Source: Tubiluchus corallicola
Lineage: Eukaryota; Priapulida; Priapulimorpha; Priapulimorphida; Tubiluchidae
Reading direction: 5' to 3'
Length of the DNA: 64,000 nt
NCBI GenBank assembly: GCA_030141605.1
Contig: JAQGDQ010000010.1
Coordinates: 621,501 to 685,500, forward strand
A program made the position numbers and the translations under genes. Shown here in pieces: positions 48,773-61,500 of this stretch (within the stretch, counting starts at the first letter, position 1; every line of letters starts with the position of its first letter). The notes under the pieces were generated by a model. It had not been told where the DNA came from, did not search any database, and saw only the letters and a list, made by a program, of their open reading frames with translations.

Positions 48773-50373
48773 GGTAAACCAGGCCTTCGGACTGTCCTCC
48801 CTTGTCAAACCAGTGATGGGCTTGACTGTAACAATTTTACCAATTTAGATCATGCAAAAGCAGGTCCAAATTGTAGGTCCTGACTTACAATCAAGAACTC
48901 CTGAAATCTGCAAAAACAAAAACTAAGTAAAAGAAAATTCAAACAGCAGTGCCAAAAATATCAAAATATATGGCAACACCTACAATGACAAAATTCACCA
49001 AAGAACAGAGAGATATTCTCTGTCATCTGCACTTACCTAGCCCTACTTTGAACATATTAAATGGGTAACAGTACTTACACAATAAATAGCATATGTACAG
49101 ATTGCTACTTGGAATGTCTATTTAGCTAGTTAACATAATATAACAGAACACAACATAATCTTTATTTTATCTTCAGATTCTTGACAGACACGCCCGCCCG
49201 CCCGCACATGCAGACAACAAAAATGATAGTTTAAAAAAATTGAGAAGAAAGAGCAGCAAAAGACCAAATGGTCATCTAGTGAGCTGTCCTTTGATTAGTA
49301 ATGATCATTATATTGATGCCGTACTATTGGTGTTATTAGTGAATGTAATTAAAAATTATTACTGTACTTGTGTATGACAAAATGTAAAAATGAAAAAAAG
49401 CAACCACATTTAACTGATGACAAATGAAATACCTAAAATTTTGAAAGCAAAGCAATCCACAAGAAAAGAAGTTTCTGCAAGTTTAGAGATTAGACATAAT
49501 AACGATACAGAATCAACAAATTACAAACCCAGTAACAAAAAAAGACTGACAAACTACAACATAGCGCTTGGTGTCTCCGGCAAGACAAAAGAAAATTACC
49601 ATAAGACAAGTCTCAATGATATTACTAATTGCCGTTTATAAACAGACCTAAAATCACGATATTTCACTAGACGGCAGAACAAAATGAATGTTACTTCAAA
49701 GTCTAACATTGTCCGCCTTAACAGAGCCATAGCTGAAATGCATGATTTATTTAGTTGAAAAGAGATAACGTAAACTGAGAACTCACCATGGTAGACTAGA
49801 ATAACGACCTTACAGTTTACATAACGCACACTTCCTAGTTTCCACTTCACAACGTTACAATGGTTTATGTTAGCTTTCATGAAAATTTAATGCTCCAGTA
49901 AACAAAAAATCAGCAGGCAAGACGAGCAACTTCCGAAGTGCAGAAAGTAGTGTTTAGGTAATGACCAAAATCTTTGGTGACTTCAAGAATCAGCTGTTTC
50001 AATTCCCTTAATATCGGCGCTTTAATATGCAGTTATGCACGACCGGTATGTCAGTCTTACATATCACAACGCTGCACCTTGTATAAGTGACAATTTTTTT
50101 CAAAAATTAATTATTACCACATTTTACATCCGAAATATTGTATCTGTAAGCTGTGATGATACTTTAGTGTTGTCGTTTAATTTTAACAGCTATAAGCTAC
50201 TGACATATTTCCATACTTTTGTAACTGCACATTGCATAAAATGTTTAATGCAAAAACGTTGTATCTGGCACAGTGATGATGTATAATATTTTCAGTGTAA
50301 AAGCATTGCATTTGCGTCAATTATAAAAATCATTAATTTTTGTGATTTTAACTGCTGGTATACCTCTCCTGAG
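48773..50373. other. 5' region of the MFSD5-like gene
   Basis: On the minus strand, an exon-like segment at 49880-49787 starts with ATG and ends CTACCATG before GTGAGT in phase 1. It would fuse in frame to the extended exon at 48827 after an acceptor (TTGTTACAG), adding about 50 residues. A 12-bp micro-exon candidate (GAGTTCTTGATT, near 48885-48896) lies between AG and GTAAGT. The vertebrate protein starts right at the first membrane span, so these may be 5' UTR exons. The rest is AT-rich with no other gene seen. Confidence 0.35.
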
Positions 50374-50815
50374 TAGGGGTGAGCAATCTCTATCACAAAT
50401 CGTATTCAAATCGAACCTCTCCTGAGTAGGTGTGAGTAATCTCTAGCAGAAATCGTATTCAAATCGAATCGAATTTGTGACTTTCGAATTCAAATCGAAC
50501 CAAACTTCAGCATTTCAAATTCAAATAGAATTCGAATTGAGATTGAAAGATTTTCAAACAATTTTTGAAACACCAGTAAAAATTAGTCTTACAAATATCA
50601 TGCTGTTACTCGATTTTGTTCTGCAGTAAAACTGCTACTAATTTGTTTAAAATTGTGCACAGAAATCACAGCTAAATTATGCTAATTCCATAATGTTCCA
50701 ATCATTTTAATGATAAAGAATGTATGTGATTGAAGTGCTGAATAATTAAATTTTTAGTTTTAGGTTTGAATCGAATTTTAACTAAAAAAATTCGTTCGTT
50801 CAATGCTCACCCCCA
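50374..50815. mobile_element. hAT-type MITE (C, copy 1), 442 bp
   Basis: Starts TAGGGGTGAGCAATCTCT and ends CAATGCTCACCCCCA, flanked by a perfect 8-bp duplication CTCCTGAG (50366-50373 and 50816-50823). The interior is full of TTCGAATTC/AATCGAA motifs. The left end is duplicated in tandem about 56 bp further in, and this duplication includes a copy of the flanking CTCCTGAG. Non-coding. Confidence 0.9.
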
Positions 50816-51145
50816 CTCCTGAGTGGGTATCTCCCTTAATTAAATGCAAAACTTTATCTTTGCAGTACAACAATCAACCACTTCCATGTTGATTGTCCAT
50901 TCGTGGTCACACTAGCTTGTTGTACCCATCATGCTTAATTGTGAACATCAGCTCTAAACATAATGGCTCTATCAGACTTTTTTGGAAAGACCATTATATA
51001 GCACAAAATGAAATTGACAAAAGTTTTCAAAAGATATAATATAAAAGTTCGAACATGCCTTACATTAAAATTACATAAGTAAGAAACTTATGAGAACTAG
51101 TCTGATTTACCACTCCTCGCTATCGGAATAAGCTTGTATACAGAT

Positions 51146-51526
51146 TAGGGGTGAGCATTCTCTACCAGAAATTGAATTCGAATCGAATTGTCACTATCAA
51201 AATCAAACCGAATTTTAGTATTTCAAATGCTAATAGAATTCGAATTGAGTATAAAAGATTTTCGAACAAGTTTTCGAGCCCTGAGTAAAAAGCGGTTTAC
51301 AAAGGTCATGATGCATAGGCCCTGTTACTCGATTTTGTTCTGCAATAAAACCATTAATTATTAGTTTAAAAATTGTGCACAAAAGTCGCTATTAAATTGT
51401 GCTAATTACTTGATGTCCAAAACGTTTTAATGGCAAAAGACATATGTAGTTCAAGTGTTAAATTATTCGAATTTATAATTTTAAGTTCAAATTGGATTCG
51501 AATTAAAAAACACGTTCGAATTCTAT
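51146..51526. mobile_element. hAT-type MITE (C, copy 2), right end missing or interrupted
   Basis: The left end TAGGGGTGAGCATTCTCTAC and the interior match copy 1 closely, including the GAATTCGAATTGAG and ACTCGATTTTGTTCTGCA blocks. The expected right end (TGCTCACCCC) is absent; element B copy 2 begins there instead. ATACAGAT precedes the left end, and the similar ATGCAGAT follows element B at about 52242. Confidence 0.8.
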
Positions 51527-52235
51527 TGTAGGGCGCGGAGTATGCCACTAGGCGAAGTAGGACACCTCCACTAAAGCGCATGTGCTAAATTTGCTGAAAA
51601 GTAGTGTCATACATGGGCAGCTCAAGTAGGGCACTGGCGATTTCTGCCGAGAATTATGACACAATAAAACTAAATTGTTTTAGAAAGAAGTAACTTTATA
51701 ATAATGGTGGATAGTCCTTGACAATTTACAAATGTATTTTTTACAATAATATCATCATTATTATAGTATCATCATAACATTAAACTATGCTTTAAGGAGA
51801 GAAATTATATAGGAGACATAGGTTCGTTTATTTAGTAGAAAATTATTTGTATAAGAGGTAGTGAAACGGATTGAAGGAAGACAACATAAGAAATGATATA
51901 CCTTAAGCAAGTGTTGGAATCGCCTAAAAAGCCAGCTTATTTCACTTCAAAAAAGATTAATATCGAAGCCACATTTAATATTGGACGTTCTCGTAGCTCA
52001 GAATACGATTCTTTTATTTTATCAGATGTAAAATAAATTATTCAACGTGTATTGGCGTTTTCAATTAATATTATTAAATAAACAAGGACAACGGATGCTG
52101 CCATTTCAGGTCACTCAATTTGTGGCCTGTCTCTAGTGTCCTACTTGGGTAACCCATGTACGTCGCCTCCTGCTTGGGCTAGGTCATGTACGCCAATTCT
52201 CTTACTTCAGCTAGTGTCCTACTTCGCTCTCAACA
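51527..52235. mobile_element. Inverted-repeat element B, copy 2 (709 bp)
   Basis: Same order of blocks as copy 1 at 12490-14040: left CACTAGGCGAAGTAGGACAC, the inverted GTACATGGGCAGCTCAAG motif, ATCATCATTATTA, GTTGGAATCGCCTAAAAAG, and the right GTCCTACTTGGG/CATGTACG units. It has no MITE A inside and so preserves the empty site near 52065-52085. Confidence 0.8.
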
Positions 52236-52597
52236 CCGAATGCAGATACAAAGTTCTTATGCACATGCAATGACATGATAGAATTAACTTATATTCACCT
52301 TATAATTATAACTGAATGTATTGGCAACAGAAATATGACTGATAATTTTGACACATACAATGATTGATTGACGGTAACAAGCGTATAAAATGATTAAAAT
52401 CTTGAGGATGCTAGCAAAAAAAGCGCATTGAAAACGTGGCCAGGGCTATGCGTTTTTTCTCTAGAATATCACAACAACAGTATAAACTAAAGTGATCAAA
52501 TTTGGGCTAGGCAACATGACTCACAGCAGACACAGCAGAGGATGACAAATTGTTTTGAATCTAACCGTTGTCATTGTAGAATAACTGTTTGTGTCAA

Positions 52598-55500
52598 ATG
52601 GATAAACTGTTATTGTGTCTTTTTATTATTTTACGGTTGTTGCTAGCGAATTGTGATATTTATTTTCATAATCCAAGGTATGATGAACACTTGGCCAGAA
52701 AACATTCATTGAGTTAGCGTGTAGCTACAAGCTTGCACAGACCTGTTTACATTGTTACAAATTATAGTACAGACTAATTTAATCTTGTAAACAGCATGTA
52801 CTTGATCTTAGAAGCTGGAATGCAGGAAAGTTTAAAATTAGTACGAGGTATTTTTAGTACACGGTAACATCCTGATAGTGGTGACATTTTACTACACAAT
52901 TCAGCGCTATTACACTTTCGCACCGCCTAGCTTTTTCTAGGTTATTACTCGTTTTTAGGCTCGTAAGTCATCATTCTATTATTCTTACGTCATCAGTGAA
53001 TGTTTCCGCTAATCTAATTGTAATTTAATAATATATTTAGGTATAATTACCAATAATTACGCTGTATTCACAGTTCTACACCTATACAGGGTGTATCGCC
53101 ATCTTGTTTGTGTGTGTAGTCACGTGACGAATTTCGTACTAGTTTATGCATTATCAGGGCCTAGCTTAAAAGGCACGTGACACACTTTCATCTTCACCGC
53201 ATTTACGAAATAAAGAAAAAACCTTTACTTTTTTATAATCTAATAGTAATAATACTGCAGTAATAAATAAAATTAATGATAAATAACTGCAGTGGTCTAA
53301 AATAATTTCCCGCGATACGATACAAACTCCCGTAGCTGCAACCCTAATAATCATAAATTATGCGAAGAAACTAAAAATACAGGTTAAGGGCCACACATGT
53401 CACTGCGCGAGAGCGATTGCGCGGCAGTGGTGTAAACACGGTTATTCACGTGCAGCTTTTAATGGCGGCGGTAGGTAAGTAATGCGTGATTTTAATCTGG
53501 ACTTATAAAGCGTAAGAAGCAATAATGTTATGGGAATATGGTGTATATTACGCCTGTTGGTCTGCTTTCTGGCCTGCAGGCGTGAAAACAACCAATAGGC
53601 CAGGAAAAGCTAGGCGGTGCGAAAGTGTAATAGCGCCCACAATTCTGGTACAATGATCTTTAGGTACAAGGACCTTTTGGCAATAGGAAAATGTGGTATG
53701 GCAAATGTTTTGTACAAGGAAAGTATGGTAGCAAGGTTGTTTAGTACTAAGAAGTATTGGTACGAAGAAGTTTTGGTACTATGAAAATATGGTACGAGGA
53801 AAATTTCGTACTAGAAAATTTGGTACTAAATGAAAAAGAGAGCATTTCCATATCTCAGTATAAAATAACTGTTTCAACTGGAAAAAGGGAAATTCTCCAG
53901 TAGAGAGGAAATTGGATACTAGAAAAGTCTGGTTTATTAAAAAGCTCAAAACATCATAATTAATAGTGGGTGGCAGCTAAAAGCATTTTGCATAGTAATG
54001 CGCCAGCAGTTTCCAATGTATGCTGTAGTAATTATTGTCTTTCTTACTGTTGCTATAATTGTCATAATCATTGTTTCTGTCTAGAATATCAACAGTGTCA
54101 TCTTTGCCATAATCATCACTATTATCATCATCATCATCACTATGATAATCATTGCAGTCATCAAAAGTATTTTCATCACTATCACTGTAGTCATTATCAC
54201 CAATCTTTATTTATTGGCACATCAGCAATAGCAACAACAGTAGCAGTGGTGATGGTGATGATGATTGTGGTTTTGGCACACACCAACACTATTGCTACCA
54301 CTTCCAACAGCAACAGCAGCAAAAACAGCCATGAAAACAATAATAATAACAAGTATATCAACAGTAACAATAACAGCAACAACAAGATCAACAGCAGTAG
54401 CAATTACTGCTACTGCTGCTTCTCAGCAACGATGACAACAGCAGCAACAGCAACAAAACAACAAATGTAACAGTGAGAACAACAATGATGATGATGACGA
54501 TGATGCGGACAACAAAAACAGAAGAAACAAACATACAACAAAACATAAAACAACAAAAGAAATAAATGGCAGCATTAATGATAATGATGATGATGATGAC
54601 AATGGTGAAGATGGTGGTGGTTGTAAACACTACAAAAGAATGTGCAAGAAACAGACAAACAAATACAACAATGACAAACAACAATCAAACATATGAACAA
54701 AGAAACAAATAAAAACAAATGCAACAATATGAGCCTTTATATAACTTTTATGAGTAGGTCATATAAATATATATTTCTGTATCGAATTTTCTGAGTATGA
54801 AACTTGTTCCCTACCATTTTTACTATGTACAGTAGGCGCCGCTTAATAGACTCACTTTGGGACCGACGTGTTTTGACCCAATTAACCGACTGAACCTATT
54901 AACCGATGGGTGTAGTATTACAGGTATAGAAGTATGAGTCACAGCTTACTATGCACTGCAAAGGTTTTTAATGAATTTTAGAAACAGAGTAATGACTAAG
55001 TTCCTTTGTGCAGTTAAAAATTAGAAAAAATATTTTAAAATATTAATTTATGTAAGTGAATTAGCAATAAATTAAAAATTACACTTTTGTAAATCACAGA
55101 CTTTTCTAAGTCTGTTTATTTGCAAAAATTAAAAAAATTCCTTCTAAGTCGGCTACTTCATTTTCTCGTGAAGAAGTTGGCCCACAAAGTTCCCTTAATT
55201 ACAAAAACGTTGAAAATCTGTTGTTGTGCTTGACTAAAACAGTTCTGAATCGTCTGTTCACTTACATTGCTCTTATTTGCTGTACGATGTTTACTCTTGT
55301 AAGTCACAAGGAATACCGGCTGATTACTGTACCTGCATTTTTGACTGTTAACTCATTAAGCCTGAAAGCGTGGTTTGCAACGAGAGCATCAAAAGGAAAC
55401 CCCTAGCCAAATGATTAAATGTTTAGCTTCCAGAAATTCTTTGGGCAACAGTGGGCCTGCGGGTAACAAATTCAAAGCAAAACTGCCATGCTACCGTATT

Positions 55501-58500
55501 TCCACATGATAAACGTACCGGCTTACAAACAAAATGGTACTAACATTATTGTTCCTGCATACACAGTGCACAGATGAGAAATAAAGATGACATAAAAGTA
55601 GGAAAGCCTCTTTGGGCACATACAAATATCTTATTTTTGTGCTGCTGTTGTGTTGTCGCCGCAGTATATTACTTGTATTCCAAGCATCGAAGCAATTCTT
55701 AAGCGCTGTCTTTGCTTGACACATAATATTGATTTATTGCCTATGTCATTTCTAGAAAAACAGCATAGTATTATTGATTTGGTAAATGCATATAAGATTT
55801 TGAATGATGATACTATACTGCAGTCCTTGTTAGATTTAGACCTTTTCATCGGTTCCGGGACATTTTCATAAACTTTTTTATCCTGGTGTTAGAACTAATG
55901 TATGGAAACATTTCTTTAGTCTTCGTGTGATTGGTTCATGGAATCGTTCCCGAAGTTTAGCTTACATAGTTTAGTTTAGCTTATATACCTTCAGAGAACA
56001 TAAGAAAATTTAAAAGTGCAATGAGAGTAGCGTGTTCAATGCCAACTGTAGGTGCCATTGATCATAACAAAATTAAATATTTTTCCCAGGATATTTGGTG
56101 AACAAAACCTGAGCTATTTTACTTTTTTTTATCTACTCTGTGGGTACAATTTCTTCATCTTTAATTCAGGCTCATTGACTGGTCTGACTGGAAACAGACA
56201 ATTTTAGATAATGCATAATTTATTAAATTCTGACATTTGATTGAGTTTAAATATATGAGACTGGAGACCAACTATTTTAGGTAATGACTAAATCATTAAA
56301 CTAATTACACAATGTTTAATTTTTAATCATTACTCAATTGTTTTTTAGAGGGAGTAATAACAGACTGGACGAAGCGACAAGAAATCGAGCGAACGGTAAC
56401 AGACTGTTTGACTCGCAAAATAACGACAGAGGTGGCTACAATGTTGGCAGTGTTTACTATTATGTTGGCTCTAAACTACAGCTAGAATGGTACTGTATTT
56501 TTTTTATTTATGATGCATCCATGAAACCTAGTTTGTAGCAGTATTCATCACCCTGATGTTGTAAATAATTAAATTATAGCATTGATAATAGAAAGGAAGA
56601 TTTAAATCCCAATACTACCTAACTGATAAATCTGGGAGTTTGTTGTCTGAGAAAATGTAAAAGTGCTGAAGAATTTTGGAATTTGAATTTGAATATGACC
56701 ATTCTCTGTTGTGTGAACAACCCAGCAGATCAAGTCTCAGTTCTAAATTTCTGTTTCTGTAGTATACATCAAGCCCAAACCTGTATTTTCTGTATCATCT
56801 AACTGTTGTGATGTGCTACCATAAAAGCTTTTCCACTCGAAGCTACTGAAGCAAGATTTGGAATTTCTGGTGTTTTTGCTTATTGCCTAATGTTAATAAT
56901 GAATGTACAAGTTCATTTATTTGTTTAATTTTACCCGACTTGTAAATATACACTATACAATTTGTACATGTGCGGTTCAGTTTGCTGTTTGTTTTGCAGG
57001 ACAAATCAACATTCCTGTAAGAGTCCTAACAACCACTGTGAGCTAGTCATGCAATACATGTGCCATGATTTGCTACGTGACGGAACAACGACTAGGTGAG
57101 AAAAGTGAATCACCAATTAACTAACATAATAAACTTTGTAATTTAACTCTTGAGTTCTGTGACACTTCACAATGATGTTTGTTCTCTATTCATAAAATTT
57201 TTCATTTTATTTTTACCCCCTCTCTCTCCTCTCCTGCCTGAGACAGTATCTGTTCTACATATTTCTCCCACTCACCCTCTCTCTTTCTCTCGTTGCTGTT
57301 TTTTCTTGCCTTTGTTTTTTGCTAATGCTACCTTTTTAGTACAACGTCTCTTTACTCTCTTTAAGCCTATGGCATATGACCACCCGTTAGTAATTGTCTC
57401 ACATTCATGCTATTTTCTTTTTGTGTTTACATATTGATTTGCAGTGACTGGAATAATAATGTGCACACATTATTACTGCTGTTGGTGATACAGCTTAACC
57501 GGAACTTGTATTATTGACATACGTTAGAGATAATTTAATGCCTTCTTTCAATGCATTTGCCACATGGAAAGAGGAAGTTATTAGGATACATCCTGTTTCC
57601 GTGAGCACTATGCAATTTTAAATATTTTGCCGTACATAGAACTTATACATGATTTCCACAATATTCATGCATTTTAGTTTAAAGTAATCTTGTTTGAAAA
57701 AAGATATGGTGAAAGTATGCAGTTTTTTCAATAGGGCATAAATAAGGCAATCAAATGACATTTCATTTATATTAAGGGTCTTTACTAACTCATGATATTT
57801 ATATTAATAAAAGCTGTAAATAAAAGTTAGCCACAGAAGCTTATAAGGAAACAAGTTTGTTCTAATATTACCAATCGTTCATTACCCACTTGAAAAATCA
57901 GAGCATGGGTGGGGTGTTCAATCGCATCTGCTTCTCTGTCCATCTGTGTGTGCATGTGTCTGGTGGCACAATAAAATCAAAAAGAATCAAGCAAATAATC
58001 ACCAACCTTGGTACAGTGATAGATCTGGGCCATGTCTCAAAACCCACTGATTTTTGTTACATTTTGTTTCTGCAAAATTTAAAGCAAACCTAACAGACAT
58101 GTATAATAAGTGAACAGCTCAGATTTTCCTTTCAATTGATGGCTTCAAGAAATCAGTAGATGTGGATCTACTTGTCATGTAGATGAGTAGTATTTAGCAA
58201 TTTGTGAGCAGTGAAGTTGATCAGTAATGATCCACCAATTTTTTTACCAAGAGCTTCATCATATTATTTTGTAATTTTTTATGTCCCCACCTGTTATGTA
58301 CTAATGTTGCATTTTTTCATTTTTCACAGCCAAATACCTGAAAACCCAACGCAATGTTCTGAGTATGACTGCAACCACGATTTTCGCTTTGGTATGCATG
58401 AAACATACGACTACTACTTGACTGCAAAGCTCAGGAAAAGAAACCGTGGACTTTTTACAGCCGATCAGGTATCACTAAATCAAAGCATCGTTCTGTGATC

Positions 58501-61500
58501 TGGTTTGAGAATGTGTATTGCAAACTTGGGTAGTTATTTTTAGGCACTTTTAATGGAGCTACTATTGGAGCCTTTACATGCTGTTGTTCTTCCAGCAACT
58601 TAAAGTTCATTTAGCAATGAATCATAGTAATGAGCAATGAATCATAGTAATATGGTAGGACTGCATGAGAATGTAATTGGCATAGACTAATGAAGCCAGT
58701 GATGTACTCTGTTCATGATCTAATTTTTTTAAATAAAAACGGCTTGGGTTTTCTAACGTTTTGAATAATAATGAAATTTTATGACATGATACCAAAGCAA
58801 AATAGTAGCAGTGACTTTGGATCCCTAAAATAAGCATTCCATTGTATTCTGTACTTTGTGTAACTTTTTTTAGTTTTCCTTAGCTTTTCCGTGTAAGGCC
58901 TGTGTGGTAGTTAAAACAGCTACTTTTTGTATTTAGAGAGCACAGTTAGTTCCGAAAATCCATACCAGACTGAAATATGCCAGCAGAACTAATTTCAACT
59001 AACTGATTTATTCCATATTTAGATCTAAAAGTCCCACACCAGCTACTATTTTTTGCTTTCATCTGCAAAAAACTGTGATCGCTGTCCGCGTGAAGACTAT
59101 AATGGAATCTGGATAAATCAGCCCTGTTTTTATCCATATTACCCTGATGATCTGGTCTTATAGCTGCTTATAGCTACAATGTTATAGATTTTTAGCTATT
59201 TATGTTGCAATCAAAATAGAGTTCTTGATGTACTTATTGCAGAAACTAATTTCGTCACTATTGTGATTATGTACATTATTTATAACATTAATTTTGCATA
59301 CTCGATAATATCTTGACAGAATAAACCTACATCTATTCAATATTTGAAGCTAAACTGTCTGAAAGGAAAGCCGGGTTTATTTTATTGCAAATAAGAATCT
59401 TGAAATAATGCAACAAGGAAATGAAATAAGGAATCACATTTTTTACATTTTAGAAGCTAAAGAAAAAGGGAGCTCGAAGCACAAGACAAAATCCCGGAGG
59501 AACGAGAAGAGGTTATGAATGCCCGGAAGAGAGGGATTACTACCCCTACTGGCATCCTACTGGGTGGAAGGTATATTTCTTATTTCACTGAAAGTGGCTA
59601 GTGGTTTTCTTTTGAAGCTATTTGTGCAGAAATTATGAAATTTGCAAACAATGTTTAACAACTCACTTGTAGGAAGGCAAAATGGTAAGTTTAATACATA
59701 GCCTTTTGTACGATGTGGTGCATCCCATGTATCAGGTAGAATGCATATACACACATCTTTGTTGTACCATTTTCTCGGTAAATTCTCATGCAGCAACGTT
59801 GCAAATTCCTACACCGCTGTCGTTTTCTGTTAAAGAGATATAGTTTTGTTGCAGTGGGACAATATAACTACTTCAAGTAAAATCAGATAGCCCAGTAACT
59901 ATAAAAGAGCAGTCTATATATGTGGTTTTGCTTGAAAATATGCATTTCATGGTTGTTGCTTATTGCTGCAATATATTGTCCTGACGTTGTTATTATGGCA
60001 CTATTTTATAGGACATTGTTGTAATGACCAACAATGCCACCAGGTGTCCTTATTATCAGAGAGAAAGTGAAAATGTAAAATCACGGTTTGCCTGCAGTGT
60101 CCCATTTGAAGTCATGGAGATGGAAATGCATGGTCAGGAGGGGATTATTCCTAATAACAGGGAAGAATGTGAAGTATGTTTTCCTGTATTTTATTTGAAA
60201 AAAGTTTGTTTCTATAACTGGAGCTTATATCCAAGCATTTTCTTTTATTGCAAGTTTTGCAGTGCTTATAACTTTTTCTTTACTGGATCAGTAATTTTGT
60301 AGTTACTATTAGTTTTGACTGACATTTTTCGATTGTCTATTCCAGCTTTGTAACCTGCTTTACCCTACAGGATGAAGTAGTTACAGCACCATTAAATGCT
60401 TGGTCATTAGTGAGACAGCAAGCTTTAATATTGTGCTTAATTGGTTATCACACTGACTGTTTATTTTTGTAAGTTATTGGTTAAATTTTTTGCTGTAGGC
60501 ATTCCGTTGGCCAGCTAACAATCCTAATGGTACTGTGGGTAAATGGATGGAATACCCTCCTCATGGCATCCCTCCCCCCGATTGTAGAGAGACTCAGTTT
60601 ACCCGGGACAATCATCTTGGTAATGGAATTGGCGGTTACCCTAACACATACAACTGGACAATACCAGATGATGTAAATGAGCATTGTACATTCCGAATCA
60701 GGTAGGATAACTAGAGCAAACAGTTAGGGATGTTAACGATAACAATGCATATCGATAAATATCGTATGGATAACTTTCCATTATTGTATTGATGCAAAAA
60801 GTTTGTTTTTATCATTTTGTACCAAATCTAGCACGTATCATTGCTTATCATTTCCTTTATAAAACCATTTCACTTTTCTTTTATATTTATTTAAAGTATT
60901 TATGCAAAGAAGTAGATAAAAGTAATTATTTAAAATTATAAGGAAATCAGATGCCGAATCATTTTCTTGTACTTTCGCCTGGCAATAACGGCTATCTTCA
61001 TTCTGAATCTTACTGGCAAAGTATAGAGACCTCTTTATACACTTTGGTGCACAGGTGTCAAATACCCTGTAACGTATTTTAGTGTCACTTTCCCGGTCAT
61101 GTGCAGTTCGCATAGATAAATATTTTTATCACAGTAATATGTTTAGTTTATCTGTCATGTCATTTAAAAAAAATTAGGTTGCATAAAAGAGAGTGTATTT
61201 GATGCTGAATAAAAAATGTGTTATTAAATCTGTTTATATCTCTTTAAGGTCTCATCTTACTTGGGTTTTTATTTTTCAGAATATTTTTAGAAATTTGTTT
61301 CTATATTCAAAAAAGCAAAACTTACCATTTCAGATATAACATTTCCACCGGGGATTATGATGCTTGGAACACGGATGCTAGTTCAAATACTGAAATCAAG
61401 AAAAAACGTGATTATAACAATCCTTCAAAGAAAATTATCATTTATAAAGGTAAAATTGATGCTTCTCACTCAATGAGTTTCTGTTTCTTTGTTATTGTTT

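Noticed and set aside
53970..54684. His/Asn-rich 166-codon frame and Leu/Ile-rich frames on the other strand
   Set aside because: They lie over mixed triplet repeats, with no conserved motif and no splice context.
53462..56349. MITE A2 as an alternative first exon for the DD3-3-like gene
   Set aside because: Its donor is in phase 1, while the next DD3-3 exon needs phase 2, so a direct splice would shift the frame.
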